Positions 44,915 to 54,556 of a stretch of 64,000 nt of DNA are shown here, in pieces. Position 1 is the stretch's first letter. The number at the start of each line of letters is the position of its first letter. This DNA comes from a virus: positions 1-64,000 of IMG/VR virus record IMGVR_UViG_3300046514_000858; one strand, given 5' to 3'. The notes below the pieces were generated by a model. The model made no database searches, had not been told where the DNA came from, and worked only from the letters and a program-made list of their open reading frames with translations. The position numbers and the translations under genes were made by a program.

Positions 44915-46710
44915 TGAAGATCACCCCGCAGATCCTCGCCAACGACGACCGCATGACGGCCGACGAGGTGGACAAGATCACCGCGGCCTACGCCGGGAAG
45001 ACCCCCGCCCAGATCGTGGCCAAGGATGAGAAGATCCTCCTCCACTACCTCAAGAATCCGCCCCAGCGCGAGATCGAGCTCTACACCTTCCTGACCGCGC
45101 TGACGCATGAGCCGATGCCGTGGCAGTCGATCTGTGAAGACCACTGCACGCCTTGGGATTTCATCTGGTACAGCTACCGGGTCGACCTGCCGCAGTTCCG
45201 GGAGAAGACGTCCCGCCATCTCATCTACGTCGGCCCCCGCGGGGGCTACAAGACCCTGTCCGTGGCGAAGCTGATCGCCGCCGAGCTCCTGCTCAAGCGC
45301 GGCTGTTGGACCGTCGGGATGGGTGCCATCGAAGCGCACGCCAAGCGCACGTACCAGTACGTTCAGCGCTACCTGTCCCACCCAGTGCTGCTGAGCCTCA
45401 AGGCCGCCGAGCTGATGACGATGGCCGAGACCAAGATGTGGAACGGCTCGGTCTACAATCAGGTCTGCGCGACGTGGGCGGGCGTGAACTCCCAGCACCC
45501 GCACAAGATGCGCACCGAGGAGAACGACCTCATCTCCGACCCCTTCATTCTAGAAGAGGCGAAGATGATGCCGAGCTCGCACGGCAAGCTGCGGGCGCAC
45601 ATGTCCTACGTCTCCTCGCGCAAGTTCGAGGACGGGATCATGGACCAGCTCGTCGCCAACGCCGATGCCAAGGGCTACGACTACATGATCTCGTGCTACA
45701 AGGACTCGGCCGAGCAGTGCACCGAGGCTCGGCACGGTGAACGCGCCGTTGCGCCGCTGGAGGTCGAGGATCTGGAAGACCCCACCAAGACGGTCATTCT
45801 CCCGCCCGACAAGATTTTCAAAAACTGTGTAACCTGCCCGATCCTGCCGTCGTGTCAGGGCGACCTCGCGCGCGCGCACGGGGCCGTCGCCATCGACGAC
45901 GTCATCTCCGACTGGCGCGTCCTCGACCGCGACGTCTGGATGTGGCAGAAGGAATGCAAGCGCACCCGGTCCTCCGCGACGTTCTTCCAGTTCTGGAACG
46001 AGCATGTGCAGGAGGGCGATTTCAACTTCCGGCCGGAGTGGGGCCCCGTCGATCTCTCCTTCGACTTCACCGGAGGCGGCGAGGATCCGACCGTCATGGG
46101 CGTCTGGCAGACCGACCCCGTGAACGACAACGATTTCATGATCGGCGAGAAGGTCTGGGACGGCGCGAAGCTGGCCGACTTCGTCTTCGCCGACGCCATC
46201 GAATATCTGCAGAAGCTGGGCGTGCAGTCCATCCGCAACATGATGGGCGACTCGGCCGCCCAGACGTGGATCAACGAGCTCAACAGCAAGATCAACCCGG
46301 CGACCGGCAAGGAGTTCTTCCACATCAAGCCGGTCAAGAAGATCGAGCGGGTCGAGGGCTGGAAGCTGATGCGCCAGCGGGTCCGGGACAATTCCGGCTG
46401 GCACCACATCTTCGCGAACAAGAAGGAGTGCCCGCTCTTCTGTGCTGAGGTCCGGCGGGCGAAGAAGCACAAGACCATCAAGGACGACATCCCCAAGAGC
46501 TGCTCCGACCACTCCCTCGACCAGTGCCGGTACCGGCTGGTGGAGCTACGGTACAGCGGTCTCCGGCAGCCCAACATCCGATTCGTGGGGGAGGGGCACA
46601 CCTACCGAAGTGACCCCGCAGCCATCGCCGACCAGCGGTCCAAGGATTCAGCGAGCGGTGCAGGTCTGACCCGCATGCTCCACCTTGACCCTGATCTGGA
46701 CGACGAGTAA
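44914..46710 (+). CDS. terL: Terminase large subunit, 598 aa
   Basis: The motor that cuts and pumps DNA into the prohead. Walker A is GPRGGYKT at about residues 107-114. The C-terminal RNase H-like nuclease shows its acidic residues in LSFDFTGG, MGDSAAQ and SDHSLDQCRY. A Cys cluster (CVTCPILPSC) between the domains is unusual and could bind metal. No small subunit is recognised upstream. Confidence 0.9.
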   Translation: MKITPQILANDDRMTADEVDKITAAYAGKTPAQIVAKDEKILLHYLKNPPQREIELYTFLTALTHEPMPWQSICEDHCTPWDFIWYSYRVDLPQFREKTSRHLIYVGPRGGYKTLSVAKLIAAELLLKRGCWTVGMGAIEAHAKRTYQYVQRYLSHPVLLSLKAAELMTMAETKMWNGSVYNQVCATWAGVNSQHPHKMRTEENDLISDPFILEEAKMMPSSHGKLRAHMSYVSSRKFEDGIMDQLVANADAKGYDYMISCYKDSAEQCTEARHGERAVAPLEVEDLEDPTKTVILPPDKIFKNCVTCPILPSCQGDLARAHGAVAIDDVISDWRVLDRDVWMWQKECKRTRSSATFFQFWNEHVQEGDFNFRPEWGPVDLSFDFTGGGEDPTVMGVWQTDPVNDNDFMIGEKVWDGAKLADFVFADAIEYLQKLGVQSIRNMMGDSAAQTWINELNSKINPATGKEFFHIKPVKKIERVEGWKLMRQRVRDNSGWHHIFANKKECPLFCAEVRRAKKHKTIKDDIPKSCSDHSLDQCRYRLVELRYSGLRQPNIRFVGEGHTYRSDPAAIADQRSKDSASGAGLTRMLHLDPDLDDE

Positions 46711-49154
46711 TGCGCGCCATCGACTTCATCACCAACAGCGCCCGCCAGTACCTCGGAGCTCCGGAATCGATCCGTAAGGCCGCCCCACTCCCGCCGCCCG
46801 CCCCCGTGCGCGACACCCGCGAAGTCGAGCTGGAGAAGGCCCGGGAAGCACTGCGCTCGACGCAGGCGCAGATGGAGCGTCTGATCAAGGTCCAGCAGGG
46901 CCGCATCACCGACCCCAACGAGATTGAGCGGCACGAGCCGATGGAGGCTCCGCTCATCTCCGAGCGGTTCAGCTACGTCGACCTCCGCAACTTCCTCAAG
47001 CTCTACGGCAACCACGTCTGGACGTATCGCTGCTCCAGCGTGATCGCGGCGTCCTGCGCCTCGGTGAAGTTCGTCTGGAAAGAGAACGGCGACCCGGTCA
47101 AGCCCAACAAGCTGTCCGGATTCTACATCAAGCCGAACTCGTACATGACGTGGCACGACCTGATCGAGGTCGCGTTCATCCACATGGAGCTGGCGGGCAA
47201 CGCCTTCTGGGAAGTTCAGCGCGACTCCAAGGGTAAGATCGTCGCCATCTATCCCCTCCGCCCCGACCGCGTCCGCATCATCCCGGACGCCAAGAAGCGC
47301 ATCAAGCGGTACGAATACTGGGTCCCGGGCGCGGCCGACTACATCAAGTACGAGCCGCAGGAGATCCTGCATCTGAAGTACGCCGACTCCATGTCGGAAT
47401 ACTATGGCATCCCTCCCTGCGCCGCCGCGCAGAACGACATCATCCAAGACCTGTACATGACGGCGTGGAACAAGAAGTTCTTCATCGAAGGAGCCACGCC
47501 CGGCGGCGTCCTGAAGACCCCGAACACGCTGACCGAGATCGCCTACAACCGCCTCATGAAGGTGTTCGCGCGGAAGCACCGCGGGAACCCGGCGGAGATC
47601 GCGATCCTCGAAGAGGGTCTGGACTTCGTGCCCGTCGGATCCAAGCACACCGACATGCAGTACCTACAGGGCAAGGAACAGCAGCGCGACATCGTCATCG
47701 CCGCGTACGGCGTGCCCCCGGTGCTGGTGGGCGTCGTCGGCCGCTCGACGGGCGCGGTCAACGACGAGAAGAAGATTTTCTGGCAGCACAACATCATCCC
47801 GAAGATTCAGCGCTTCGAGAGTTTCCTGAACGACTTCCTCCTCCTGACCGGATTCCAGATCGACTTCATCACGAAGACGCTGGCGACGATCATTGAGGAC
47901 GAGAAGATCAAGGCCGACATCGCCCAGTCGAACGTCACCCACGGCATTTGGACCATCAACGAGGCGCGTCTCATTGAGTGGGACATGCCGCCGGTCGAAT
48001 GGGGTGACTCGTGGTGGGCTCCGGTCGGCCTCTACGACGTCAAGAACCCGACCAAGACCCATCCCACCGCCATCGCGGCCAAGTACGCCGCCCAGCAGGC
48101 GGCGGCAGCTCCGAGCGTGGGCAAGGATCCCATCGGCCGGGCGCAGCCCGGGGTCGGTGAGACCGCCGCCGCGGGGAGTCCGACGCAGGTCGCGAGTCTG
48201 CAGAAGCCTGTGGGGCGGCCCAAGACCAAGAGCGAGGACGACCACATCTGGATCGACAAGCGCGAGCTGGCCGAGCCGGACTGGACCAACCGCCAGCAAG
48301 TCGCGGACTACACAGAGTACCTCGTTTGGAAGCAGTCGGCCGGGCCGGACGAGCGCGAGCTGTACAAGCGCGTCCGCGGGCTCTTCGCCGATCAGGGCCA
48401 GCGGATCATCGCCTCCCTGAATAATCACTGGCCCTTCCGCAAGGCGGACGGAGAGAACGACGACCTGATCGTCGACGCTGTCTTCGACGCCCAGCAGGAG
48501 GACAACTCCACGCGCGTTGTGCTCATGGCGGGTGCGGAGAAGCTCCTCAAGAAGTACGGCTCGGCTCTGCTGAGCTCGCTCGGCATCAACAAGGACTTCC
48601 GCCTCACCAACGACCGCGTCCAGAAGTTCCTCGCGGACTACGCGGCCGAGAAGGTTCGGATCATCAACGAGACGACCCGCAACCTGCTGCGTGAGGCTCT
48701 GTCCGAGGCGTACAAGAACGAGACGCCGTACAAGGAGCTGATCGGGAAAATCGCCGACATCTTCGACGGCGACGTCTCCGTCAGCCGGGCCGAGCGGATC
48801 GCCCGCACGGAGATGGTCACGCTCACGAACACCGCGCGCTACGAGGCCGCGGTCGACAGCGGCGTCGTCCAGTACAAGCGTTGGATCAGCGAGCAGATCC
48901 CGACCACCCGCCAGCGTCCCGGCGGCGAGAACCACGTCATCCTGCACGGCGTTGTGAAGGCACTCGACGAGCCCTTCGAGGCGCGCAGCCGGACGGGTGT
49001 GGACATGATGAGCGCCCCCGGCGATCTGAACGCGTCCGGCGAGAACGTATGCGGCTGCTTGTGCATCGCCAGCTACTACTCGGGGACCTCGGAATTCGCC
49101 GACCTCCTCCTGCCGGACGGCGTTCCGGCGGCGGACTCGGGCGAAGCGCCCTAA
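46710..49154 (+). CDS. Portal protein fused to a MuF-type head protein, 814 aa
   Basis: Residues 1-430 follow the HK97-type portal pattern (GNAFWEVQRDSKGKIV, YPLRPDRV, YGVPPVLVG). After a Pro/Gln/Ala linker, the C-terminal 330 residues contain the SPP1 gp7/MuF block (SRAERIARTEMVTLTNTARYEAA, then W..SE..PTTR..H..LHG and GENVCGC). Portal and minor head protein are usually separate genes, so this is a natural fusion. A single start lies at the terminase stop. Confidence 0.85.
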   Translation: MRAIDFITNSARQYLGAPESIRKAAPLPPPAPVRDTREVELEKAREALRSTQAQMERLIKVQQGRITDPNEIERHEPMEAPLISERFSYVDLRNFLKLYGNHVWTYRCSSVIAASCASVKFVWKENGDPVKPNKLSGFYIKPNSYMTWHDLIEVAFIHMELAGNAFWEVQRDSKGKIVAIYPLRPDRVRIIPDAKKRIKRYEYWVPGAADYIKYEPQEILHLKYADSMSEYYGIPPCAAAQNDIIQDLYMTAWNKKFFIEGATPGGVLKTPNTLTEIAYNRLMKVFARKHRGNPAEIAILEEGLDFVPVGSKHTDMQYLQGKEQQRDIVIAAYGVPPVLVGVVGRSTGAVNDEKKIFWQHNIIPKIQRFESFLNDFLLLTGFQIDFITKTLATIIEDEKIKADIAQSNVTHGIWTINEARLIEWDMPPVEWGDSWWAPVGLYDVKNPTKTHPTAIAAKYAAQQAAAAPSVGKDPIGRAQPGVGETAAAGSPTQVASLQKPVGRPKTKSEDDHIWIDKRELAEPDWTNRQQVADYTEYLVWKQSAGPDERELYKRVRGLFADQGQRIIASLNNHWPFRKADGENDDLIVDAVFDAQQEDNSTRVVLMAGAEKLLKKYGSALLSSLGINKDFRLTNDRVQKFLADYAAEKVRIINETTRNLLREALSEAYKNETPYKELIGKIADIFDGDVSVSRAERIARTEMVTLTNTARYEAAVDSGVVQYKRWISEQIPTTRQRPGGENHVILHGVVKALDEPFEARSRTGVDMMSAPGDLNASGENVCGCLCIASYYSGTSEFADLLLPDGVPAADSGEAP

Positions 49155-49172
49155 GCCCGACGCGCGCGACCT

Positions 49173-49186
49173 GTCCAAGAGGATAG
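49173..49186 (+). promoter_or_regulatory. Class 3 (late-type) motif GTCCAAG
   Basis: GTCCAAGAGGATAG, then ATG 49189. Confidence 0.6.
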
Positions 49187-49188
49187 CA

Positions 49189-49374
49189 ATGAACTCATTG
49201 AACGCACTCGCCCCCTCCAAGAAATACCGCATCGTCTACCGCGGCAAATCCTACCTCGCCGACGTGATCGACTGGGACCAGTCGAGCGGCATCCTGACCT
49301 ACGACGGCACCGCGATGATGATCTTCCGACCCGACGAGCTGGCCATCCTGCGTACTGATCAGATTTCTCTCTGA
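49189..49374 (+). CDS. Hypothetical protein, 61 aa
   Basis: A small beta-rich protein (YRIVYRGKSYLADVIDWD...LTYDGTAMMIF). It lies in the head module and follows a class 3 motif. Confidence 0.6.
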   Translation: MNSLNALAPSKKYRIVYRGKSYLADVIDWDQSSGILTYDGTAMMIFRPDELAILRTDQISL

Positions 49375-49391
49375 CATTGAAGGAACATCGC

Positions 49392-49796
49392 ATGTCCGAC
49401 GACGCCTCGAAGTTCAAGCCGTTCAGCGCCAAGGGTCGTGAATTCTTCGAAGATGGTATCTGGATCCTCGTCGTGGTGGGCGGGGCCGAGTACTACGTCA
49501 AGGTCGACAAGGACAACCTGAAGGCGGCCTTCGAGGGCAAGTCCTTCGACGCGCACATGCCCATGGCGATCCAGCTCCAGCAGCCGCCGATCTTCATGCC
49601 GAAGCTCTACGGCACCATCGACGCCTTCCGGATCCACGGCGGTTCGTTCTCGACGACCGCGCTTGTCCATCCGGAGCTCTCGGCCGCGCTGGACAAGCAG
49701 CTCCAGCATGGCCTCTCGATCATCGACGTCGTGACGGAAGGTGACGCTCCTCCTCCGCCGAAGCCCGGAGAGAAGGTGAAGCTCCACCTCACATGA
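49392..49796 (+). CDS. Hypothetical head-module protein, 134 aa
   Basis: A beta-rich domain with an acidic patch and a Pro-rich end (APPPPKPGEKVKLHL). It begins at ATG 49392 behind GAAGGAAC. It could be a minor capsid component. Confidence 0.6.
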   Translation: MSDDASKFKPFSAKGREFFEDGIWILVVVGGAEYYVKVDKDNLKAAFEGKSFDAHMPMAIQLQQPPIFMPKLYGTIDAFRIHGGSFSTTALVHPELSAALDKQLQHGLSIIDVVTEGDAPPPPKPGEKVKLHLT

Positions 49797-49824
49797 ACCG
49801 CCCGGCCCCGACCGGGGAGGGCGC

Positions 49825-50148
49825 ATGGAATACAGACTCCGATGGGGAGTGATTGAAGTTCGGGCGACCCTCGACGTTCAGGGCCTCCTGCACTTCGCCT
49901 GCCCGTTCTACGGGCGGGATACGTTCTTTCGACCCGATGACTTCCGCGCGAGCGCGCGCGAGATCCGGACGGTCGGGGTAGCACTGTGCGAATTCCGCGG
50001 ATGTAACGTGCCGTACGAGATCGTGCACTCGTACTTCATGCCGTTGCGATTCGAGGACCTCAACAAAATGTGCATGTACCAGCAGTGGTACATGCCCGAG
50101 ATGATGCACGCAGTCTGGAAGGCCCGCAATGAGCGACGACGCGAATAA
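49825..50148 (+). CDS. Hypothetical protein, 107 aa
   Basis: Aromatic-rich, with several Met and Cys. The end overlaps the next gene by 20 nt. No family is recognised. Confidence 0.55.
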   Translation: MEYRLRWGVIEVRATLDVQGLLHFACPFYGRDTFFRPDDFRASAREIRTVGVALCEFRGCNVPYEIVHSYFMPLRFEDLNKMCMYQQWYMPEMMHAVWKARNERRRE

Positions 50149-50407
50149 CATTGACTTCACCCTCGACAATCCCAAGACTAAGAAGCGCCGCCGCATGCTC
50201 TTCTTCAAGCGGCCGAAGGGATCGAGCATCCCCGTCGGCCTCAAGTGGACCTGCCTCTGCGGGACGGTGAACGTGCTCAACGACAAAGAAAAGCAGTACT
50301 GCGCCGACTGCGGGAGTTGCCTGCAGAATCAGGAGAACCTGAACCCGGCGCACACGTACTACACCCTCGTGATCGTCGCGCATTTCAACCCCGCAATTCG
50401 CCGCTGA
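50129..50407 (+). CDS. Zinc-ribbon protein, 92 aa
   Basis: CLCGTVN and CADCGSC form a ribbon within a basic protein (KTKKRRRML). Located in the head module. Confidence 0.55.
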   Translation: MSDDANNIDFTLDNPKTKKRRRMLFFKRPKGSSIPVGLKWTCLCGTVNVLNDKEKQYCADCGSCLQNQENLNPAHTYYTLVIVAHFNPAIRR

Positions 50408-50424
50408 GTATTTCGGTTCCTATG

Positions 50425-50438
50425 GTCCAAGGGAATAG
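50425..50438 (+). promoter_or_regulatory. Class 3 (late-type) motif GTCCAAG
   Basis: GTCCAAGGGAATAG, then TAGGAGC and ATG 50460. Confidence 0.6.
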
Positions 50439-50459
50439 ACCGTAGGAGCTGAAATACCC

Positions 50460-51212
50460 ATGCGCAACATCAAGCTGTCGAGCGTTTCCTTCACCATCTC
50501 CAAGGCCGCGAAGGCCCCCAAGGCACCCCTGAGCGCCCCGTCCGGCGCGCCCACGGATGTCGTCGATCCGAACGATCCCGGCGACATGGATCAGTGCTGC
50601 GACGACCACGCCCCCACCTCCCCCGTCATGAAGGGCATGTCCCACGTCGAAGCGTACGGCGTGCGCAAGCTCTGCAAGGCCGCGAAGGGCGAGCATTACC
50701 CCTTCAGCCAGTGCCTGATCGACCGCCAGAAGGACGGCTACTCGCAGGAGTCCGCCTCCAAAATCTGCGGTGCCATCAAGGCCGGGACCGTCGTGCACAA
50801 GAACGAGTTCATCGTCACCCCGAACGAGGATGGCTCGGTCAACTGGAAGCTCAACGTGGAGTTCACCAAGGTCGACGCCGAAGAGCGGATCGTCAAGGGC
50901 GTCGTCTACGAGCCCGACGTCGTCGATTCGCAGGGCGACAGCGCCTCCGCCGACGAGATCCGCAAGGCGTGTCACGGCTTCATGGCCGACTCGAAGACGC
51001 TCGGCGTGATGCACAAGGAGACCGCCGGACCCCGCGCGTCCATCGTCGAGAACTACATCACCGACAACGACCAACGAATCGGCAACCAGTCCGTCAAAAA
51101 GGGAACGTGGATGATGGCCGCGAAGGTCCACGACGACGAGCTGTGGAACGCGATCAAGAAGGGCGACATCACCGGTTTCTCCATGGGCGGGCGCGCGGAA
51201 AACGCGGACTGA
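50460..51212 (+). CDS. XkdF-like prohead protease, 250 aa
   Basis: KGVVYEPDVVDSQGDSASAD, LGVMHKE, then KKGTWMMAAKVHD and ITGFSMGG match the XkdF-like putative serine protease fold used in head maturation. The N-terminal part has YPFSQCLIDRQKDGY...ICGAIKAG, a Cys motif common in phage head proteins. It lies directly before scaffold and capsid genes. Confidence 0.75.
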   Translation: MRNIKLSSVSFTISKAAKAPKAPLSAPSGAPTDVVDPNDPGDMDQCCDDHAPTSPVMKGMSHVEAYGVRKLCKAAKGEHYPFSQCLIDRQKDGYSQESASKICGAIKAGTVVHKNEFIVTPNEDGSVNWKLNVEFTKVDAEERIVKGVVYEPDVVDSQGDSASADEIRKACHGFMADSKTLGVMHKETAGPRASIVENYITDNDQRIGNQSVKKGTWMMAAKVHDDELWNAIKKGDITGFSMGGRAENAD

Positions 51213-51245
51213 CGCGAAAAACAGAAGCACCGCGCGGGATGTGCT

Positions 51246-51259
51246 GTCCAAGAGAGTAG
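51246..51259 (+). promoter_or_regulatory. Class 3 (late-type) motif GTCCAAG
   Basis: GTCCAAGAGAGTAG, then ATG 51263 at 3 nt distance. Confidence 0.6.
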
Positions 51260-51262
51260 ACC

Positions 51263-51625
51263 ATGAAACTCAAGAACATGCGAATCGACGAGGTGAGCCT
51301 CGTGGACAAGGCGGCCAACCGCCGGGCGTTCGCAGTCGTGAAGCGCGACCTGTCGAAGTCGGCGGAAGACGAGGCGGTCAAGGCGAAGGCGGAGGCCGAT
51401 GCTAAGATCGCCGCGGAAAAGGCCGCGTCCGATAAGGCTGCCGCCGATAAGGTGGCCGCGGATGCGAAGGCCGAAGCCGACCGGAAGATCGCCGAGAAGA
51501 TCCGACTTGAGACAGAAGAGGCTCAGCGTACCGCCGCGAAAGCGAAGGAAGACGCCGAGCTGAAGGAAGCGAACGAAACGCTTCAGGCCGCGAAGGCTTT
51601 GCTGGAGCTGGTCACGCAGCTCTGA
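51263..51625 (+). CDS. Coiled-coil scaffold-like protein, 120 aa
   Basis: RIDEVSLVDKAANRRAF at the start is typical of XkdF-type proteins; the rest is an Ala/Lys/Glu coiled coil. The combination before the capsid gene suggests a scaffold or assembly factor. Confidence 0.6.
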   Translation: MKLKNMRIDEVSLVDKAANRRAFAVVKRDLSKSAEDEAVKAKAEADAKIAAEKAASDKAAADKVAADAKAEADRKIAEKIRLETEEAQRTAAKAKEDAELKEANETLQAAKALLELVTQL

Positions 51626-51732
51626 GCCGCCCTCGCAAATTTTCACATCGACACCTCATTGAACCAACCGCATAGCGGGTATGTGCCCGCGCGGTCACGT
51701 CCTTAGACTCCAAGCAGCCGACGAGAAAAATC

Positions 51733-53091
51733 ATGGACCTCAAGAAGATTCAGGACGAGATCGCGCAGACGATGGCCGAAGCGCGCAAGCAGATCGAGAA
51801 GAAGAACGCCGGTCAGGGCTCCTTCAACGCCGAGGCGTTCGAAGCGAAGTTCATGAAGGCGCTCGCCGACCGCGACGCCATCCACGCCGCCGAAAAGCGG
51901 AAGGCCCCCTTCATCATGGAAGAGGAGCCCACCAAGCCCCAGCCCCGCGTGCTTCTGGAGAAGTCCGAGCGGCCGGAGGTCAAGGAGTTCCAGAAGTTCA
52001 ACGACGACTGCGTCATGCTGGCGTCGCTGACCCGGAAGCACCCCACCACGCTGGAGTACTTCCAGAAGAACAAGGACCGCTTCCTCGACGAGCGCGGCAG
52101 CACCGAAGTCGCCAAGGCCATGGCCGCCGCGACCGGCGGCTCCGGCGCGGACTGGGTCCCGACCGAGTTCAGCTCCGATCTCTACGACCGCGTCCGGCTT
52201 GACGCCGTGATCGCGGGGCAGTTCGCCGAGATCCAGATGCCGACGCCCATCTACAAGCTGCCCACGGGCGACACCGATCCGACCACGTATCTCACGCCCG
52301 AGAACACGTCGGACACCCCGAACCTGTACCCGGCGTCCACGCCCTCGACGGGCAACGTCACCCTGACCGCGTCGAAGCTGACCACGAACATGGTCTTCAG
52401 CGACGAGATCACGGAGGACTCGATCATCCCGATTCTGGAGTACCTCAAGAACCGCCTCGCGAAGTCCATGATGTACACGCTGGAGGACGCCTACCTGAAC
52501 GGCGACAACTCCACGACCCACATGGACGCCGACGTCACGGTTTCGACCGACGCCCGCAAGGTCTGGAAGGGCCTGCGCAAGCTGGCGCTGGTCTCGAAGG
52601 ACACGTCCTTCTCCTCGTGGGCTCCCGCGGTGGTCGCCACCGGCATCGGCCTGCTCCGCTCCATGCGCTCGAAGATGGGTCGCTACGGCACCCTGCCCAG
52701 CAAGCTGGCCTACATGGTCGGCGTGCGCGGCCTGATCGCGCTGCTGAGCATGCCCGAGATCATGACGCTGGAGAAGTACGGCCCGCAGGCCACGATCCTG
52801 ACCGGCGAGATCGGCAAGGTCGACAACATCTCGGTGCTCGTCTCCGAGAAGTTCCGCGAGGACCTGAACGCGTCCGGCTTCAACGACTCGACGACCAACG
52901 TCCGCGCGGCGATCCTGCTCGCCCACCTCCCCGCCTTCGTGCGCGGCACGCGGCGTGGACTCCGGGTCCGGCCGTGGGTCGACCCGCGCTCCGGCACCCA
53001 GAACCTCGTGCAGGACTGGCGCGGCGACTTCCAGCCGGTCTTCGCCACGGGCCAGCCCTACGTGGTCAAGGGCGTGGACTGGGGCATCTGA
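51733..53091 (+). CDS. Major capsid protein, HK97 fold, 452 aa
   Basis: The N-terminal 130 residues are charged coiled coil (delta-domain-like). They are followed by the HK97 order: SGADWVPTEFS, LPTGDTDPTTYLTP, a central NMVFSDEI and LEDAYLNGD, and late MPEIMTLEKYG and VLVSEKFREDLN. The position after protease and scaffold-like genes fits. Strong terminator and Shine-Dalgarno sites follow. Confidence 0.88.
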   Translation: MDLKKIQDEIAQTMAEARKQIEKKNAGQGSFNAEAFEAKFMKALADRDAIHAAEKRKAPFIMEEEPTKPQPRVLLEKSERPEVKEFQKFNDDCVMLASLTRKHPTTLEYFQKNKDRFLDERGSTEVAKAMAAATGGSGADWVPTEFSSDLYDRVRLDAVIAGQFAEIQMPTPIYKLPTGDTDPTTYLTPENTSDTPNLYPASTPSTGNVTLTASKLTTNMVFSDEITEDSIIPILEYLKNRLAKSMMYTLEDAYLNGDNSTTHMDADVTVSTDARKVWKGLRKLALVSKDTSFSSWAPAVVATGIGLLRSMRSKMGRYGTLPSKLAYMVGVRGLIALLSMPEIMTLEKYGPQATILTGEIGKVDNISVLVSEKFREDLNASGFNDSTTNVRAAILLAHLPAFVRGTRRGLRVRPWVDPRSGTQNLVQDWRGDFQPVFATGQPYVVKGVDWGI

Positions 53092-53117
53092 TCCCGGCTC
53101 TGCAACCAAGTCACTAA

Positions 53118-53157
53118 GACCCCGGGTCTGTCCAAGTGGATGGACCCGGGGTTTTTC
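53118..53157 (+). terminator. Terminator with a class 3 motif in its loop
   Basis: ACCCCGGGTC pairs with GACCCGGGGT, and a U-run follows. The loop region contains GTCCAAGTGGATG (53130-53142), a class 3-like match, so termination and a weak new start may be combined. Confidence 0.7.
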
Positions 53158-53178
53158 TTTTTCATTGCAGAGCACCGC

Positions 53179-53985
53179 ATGACGCTATACGCCTGCCTGA
53201 ACGTCTATCAGGAGGAAGCGCTCCTCCCTGACTGCCTCCGCTCAATCCGTCACGTTCTTCCGCAGGCCAAGATCATCCTGATCGACGGGGCCTATGCGTC
53301 GTGGGTCCGGCACGTCCGGATCGAAGCCGCCGTCGAGCTGTCGCTCGGCAACACCGGCATCGGCAACGACATGCTGGCGCGCTTCGTCAGCGCCGAATCG
53401 ACCGACCGCACCATTGAGATCGCCAAGTCCTTCGACGTCGAGCACATCGTGATGCCGAAGACCCAGTGCATGTGCGGCGGCAAGAAGTTCGACTACGGGT
53501 ACTACGAGAAGGGCGCGTACCTGCCGTGGCCGACCGAGTGGGAGAAGCGCAATCGATTCTTCGAGTTCGGCAAGAACGGGGACTACTACTTCATCGTCGA
53601 CGGCGACGAGCGCCTGCGCGGCACCCTGCCGGAGCTCAAGGAGGACCACTACAACGTGATGCTCCAGCGCGACGACGAAATGGGGGCCTATCCCGTGCAG
53701 CGCGTCTTCAAACACCAGCCCGGCATCAAGATGGAGGGCGCGCACATGGCGGTCTGGGTCGACAGCCCCGCGGGCCCGCGGCTGCTGCGTCGCCTAGATC
53801 GCAAGGACAAGCAAGGCAACGTGATCGAGAAGTCCGACGCCCACCTCCTGCAGGGCATCACCATCGACCATCTCTTCAACGAGCGCGGCTCGACCGATCA
53901 GGTCCGGCACATGGCGAAGGGCGCGTATTACCGGCATGGCCTCAGCAAGGAAGAGGAAGGCTTCCGTCAGAAGTTCGACGTATGA
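53179..53985 (+). CDS. Family 2-type glycosyltransferase, 268 aa
   Basis: LYACLNVYQEEALLPDCLRS at the N-terminus and YYFIVDGDERLRG around residue 145 (DxD) fit a GT-A glycosyltransferase. A Cys-containing loop (CMCGGKKFDYGYY) is inserted. It sits between the capsid gene and head-tail genes, isolated by a terminator. It may glycosylate capsid or tail proteins. Confidence 0.75.
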   Translation: MTLYACLNVYQEEALLPDCLRSIRHVLPQAKIILIDGAYASWVRHVRIEAAVELSLGNTGIGNDMLARFVSAESTDRTIEIAKSFDVEHIVMPKTQCMCGGKKFDYGYYEKGAYLPWPTEWEKRNRFFEFGKNGDYYFIVDGDERLRGTLPELKEDHYNVMLQRDDEMGAYPVQRVFKHQPGIKMEGAHMAVWVDSPAGPRLLRRLDRKDKQGNVIEKSDAHLLQGITIDHLFNERGSTDQVRHMAKGAYYRHGLSKEEEGFRQKFDV

Positions 53986-54551
53986 CCGAGCCAATTTTCA
54001 CGATTCAGGTCTCGGGCACGGTTGAGCTCATCGCCAAGCTGCAGCAGCTCGCGTACCTCCCGAAGTCGCCCCGCATGCGGGCGCTGCTGGAAGACGCGGG
54101 CAATGCATACGTCGTGCTCGCCATGCAGGACGTGCCCAAAGCGACCCGCTTCCTGAAGGCGTCGATCAACCATCAAGTCGAGGGCTGGGGCAGCGACAAC
54201 CCCGGCGTTCGGATCGGCGCGGGCGGCCCGGGCGCGGGCTACGCGTACTACGTCGAGGTCGGGACCCGGCCGTCGGTCCGCTTCGCTCGGCAGCGGCGCT
54301 TCATGCACTGGTTCATGGAGGGCGGCAAGACCCTGCAGGTCCCCTTCGGGCCCCGCGGCATGACCGCGTACGGCGTCTCCATCGCCAGCGGCTCGGCCGA
54401 GAGCGTCTTCGCCAAGAAGGTGCGCCACCCCGGCACCCGGCCCCAGCCGTTCTTCTTCAAGCAGATGGAGATCATCGGCCCGCGGTTCCTCGAAGCTCTG
54501 GCGCGCCTGATCAACGAAGACATGGCAGTCGGGGGACCCTCACCCTCCTGA
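53982..54551 (+). CDS. HK97 gp10-like head-tail protein, 189 aa
   Basis: The order FTIQVSGTVELIAKLQQL, then YAYYVEVGTRPSV and RHPGTRPQPFFF is that of HK97 gp10-type neck/tail proteins. It overlaps the glycosyltransferase gene by 4 nt. Confidence 0.7.
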   Translation: MTEPIFTIQVSGTVELIAKLQQLAYLPKSPRMRALLEDAGNAYVVLAMQDVPKATRFLKASINHQVEGWGSDNPGVRIGAGGPGAGYAYYVEVGTRPSVRFARQRRFMHWFMEGGKTLQVPFGPRGMTAYGVSIASGSAESVFAKKVRHPGTRPQPFFFKQMEIIGPRFLEALARLINEDMAVGGPSPS

Positions 54552-54556
54552 AGAGG

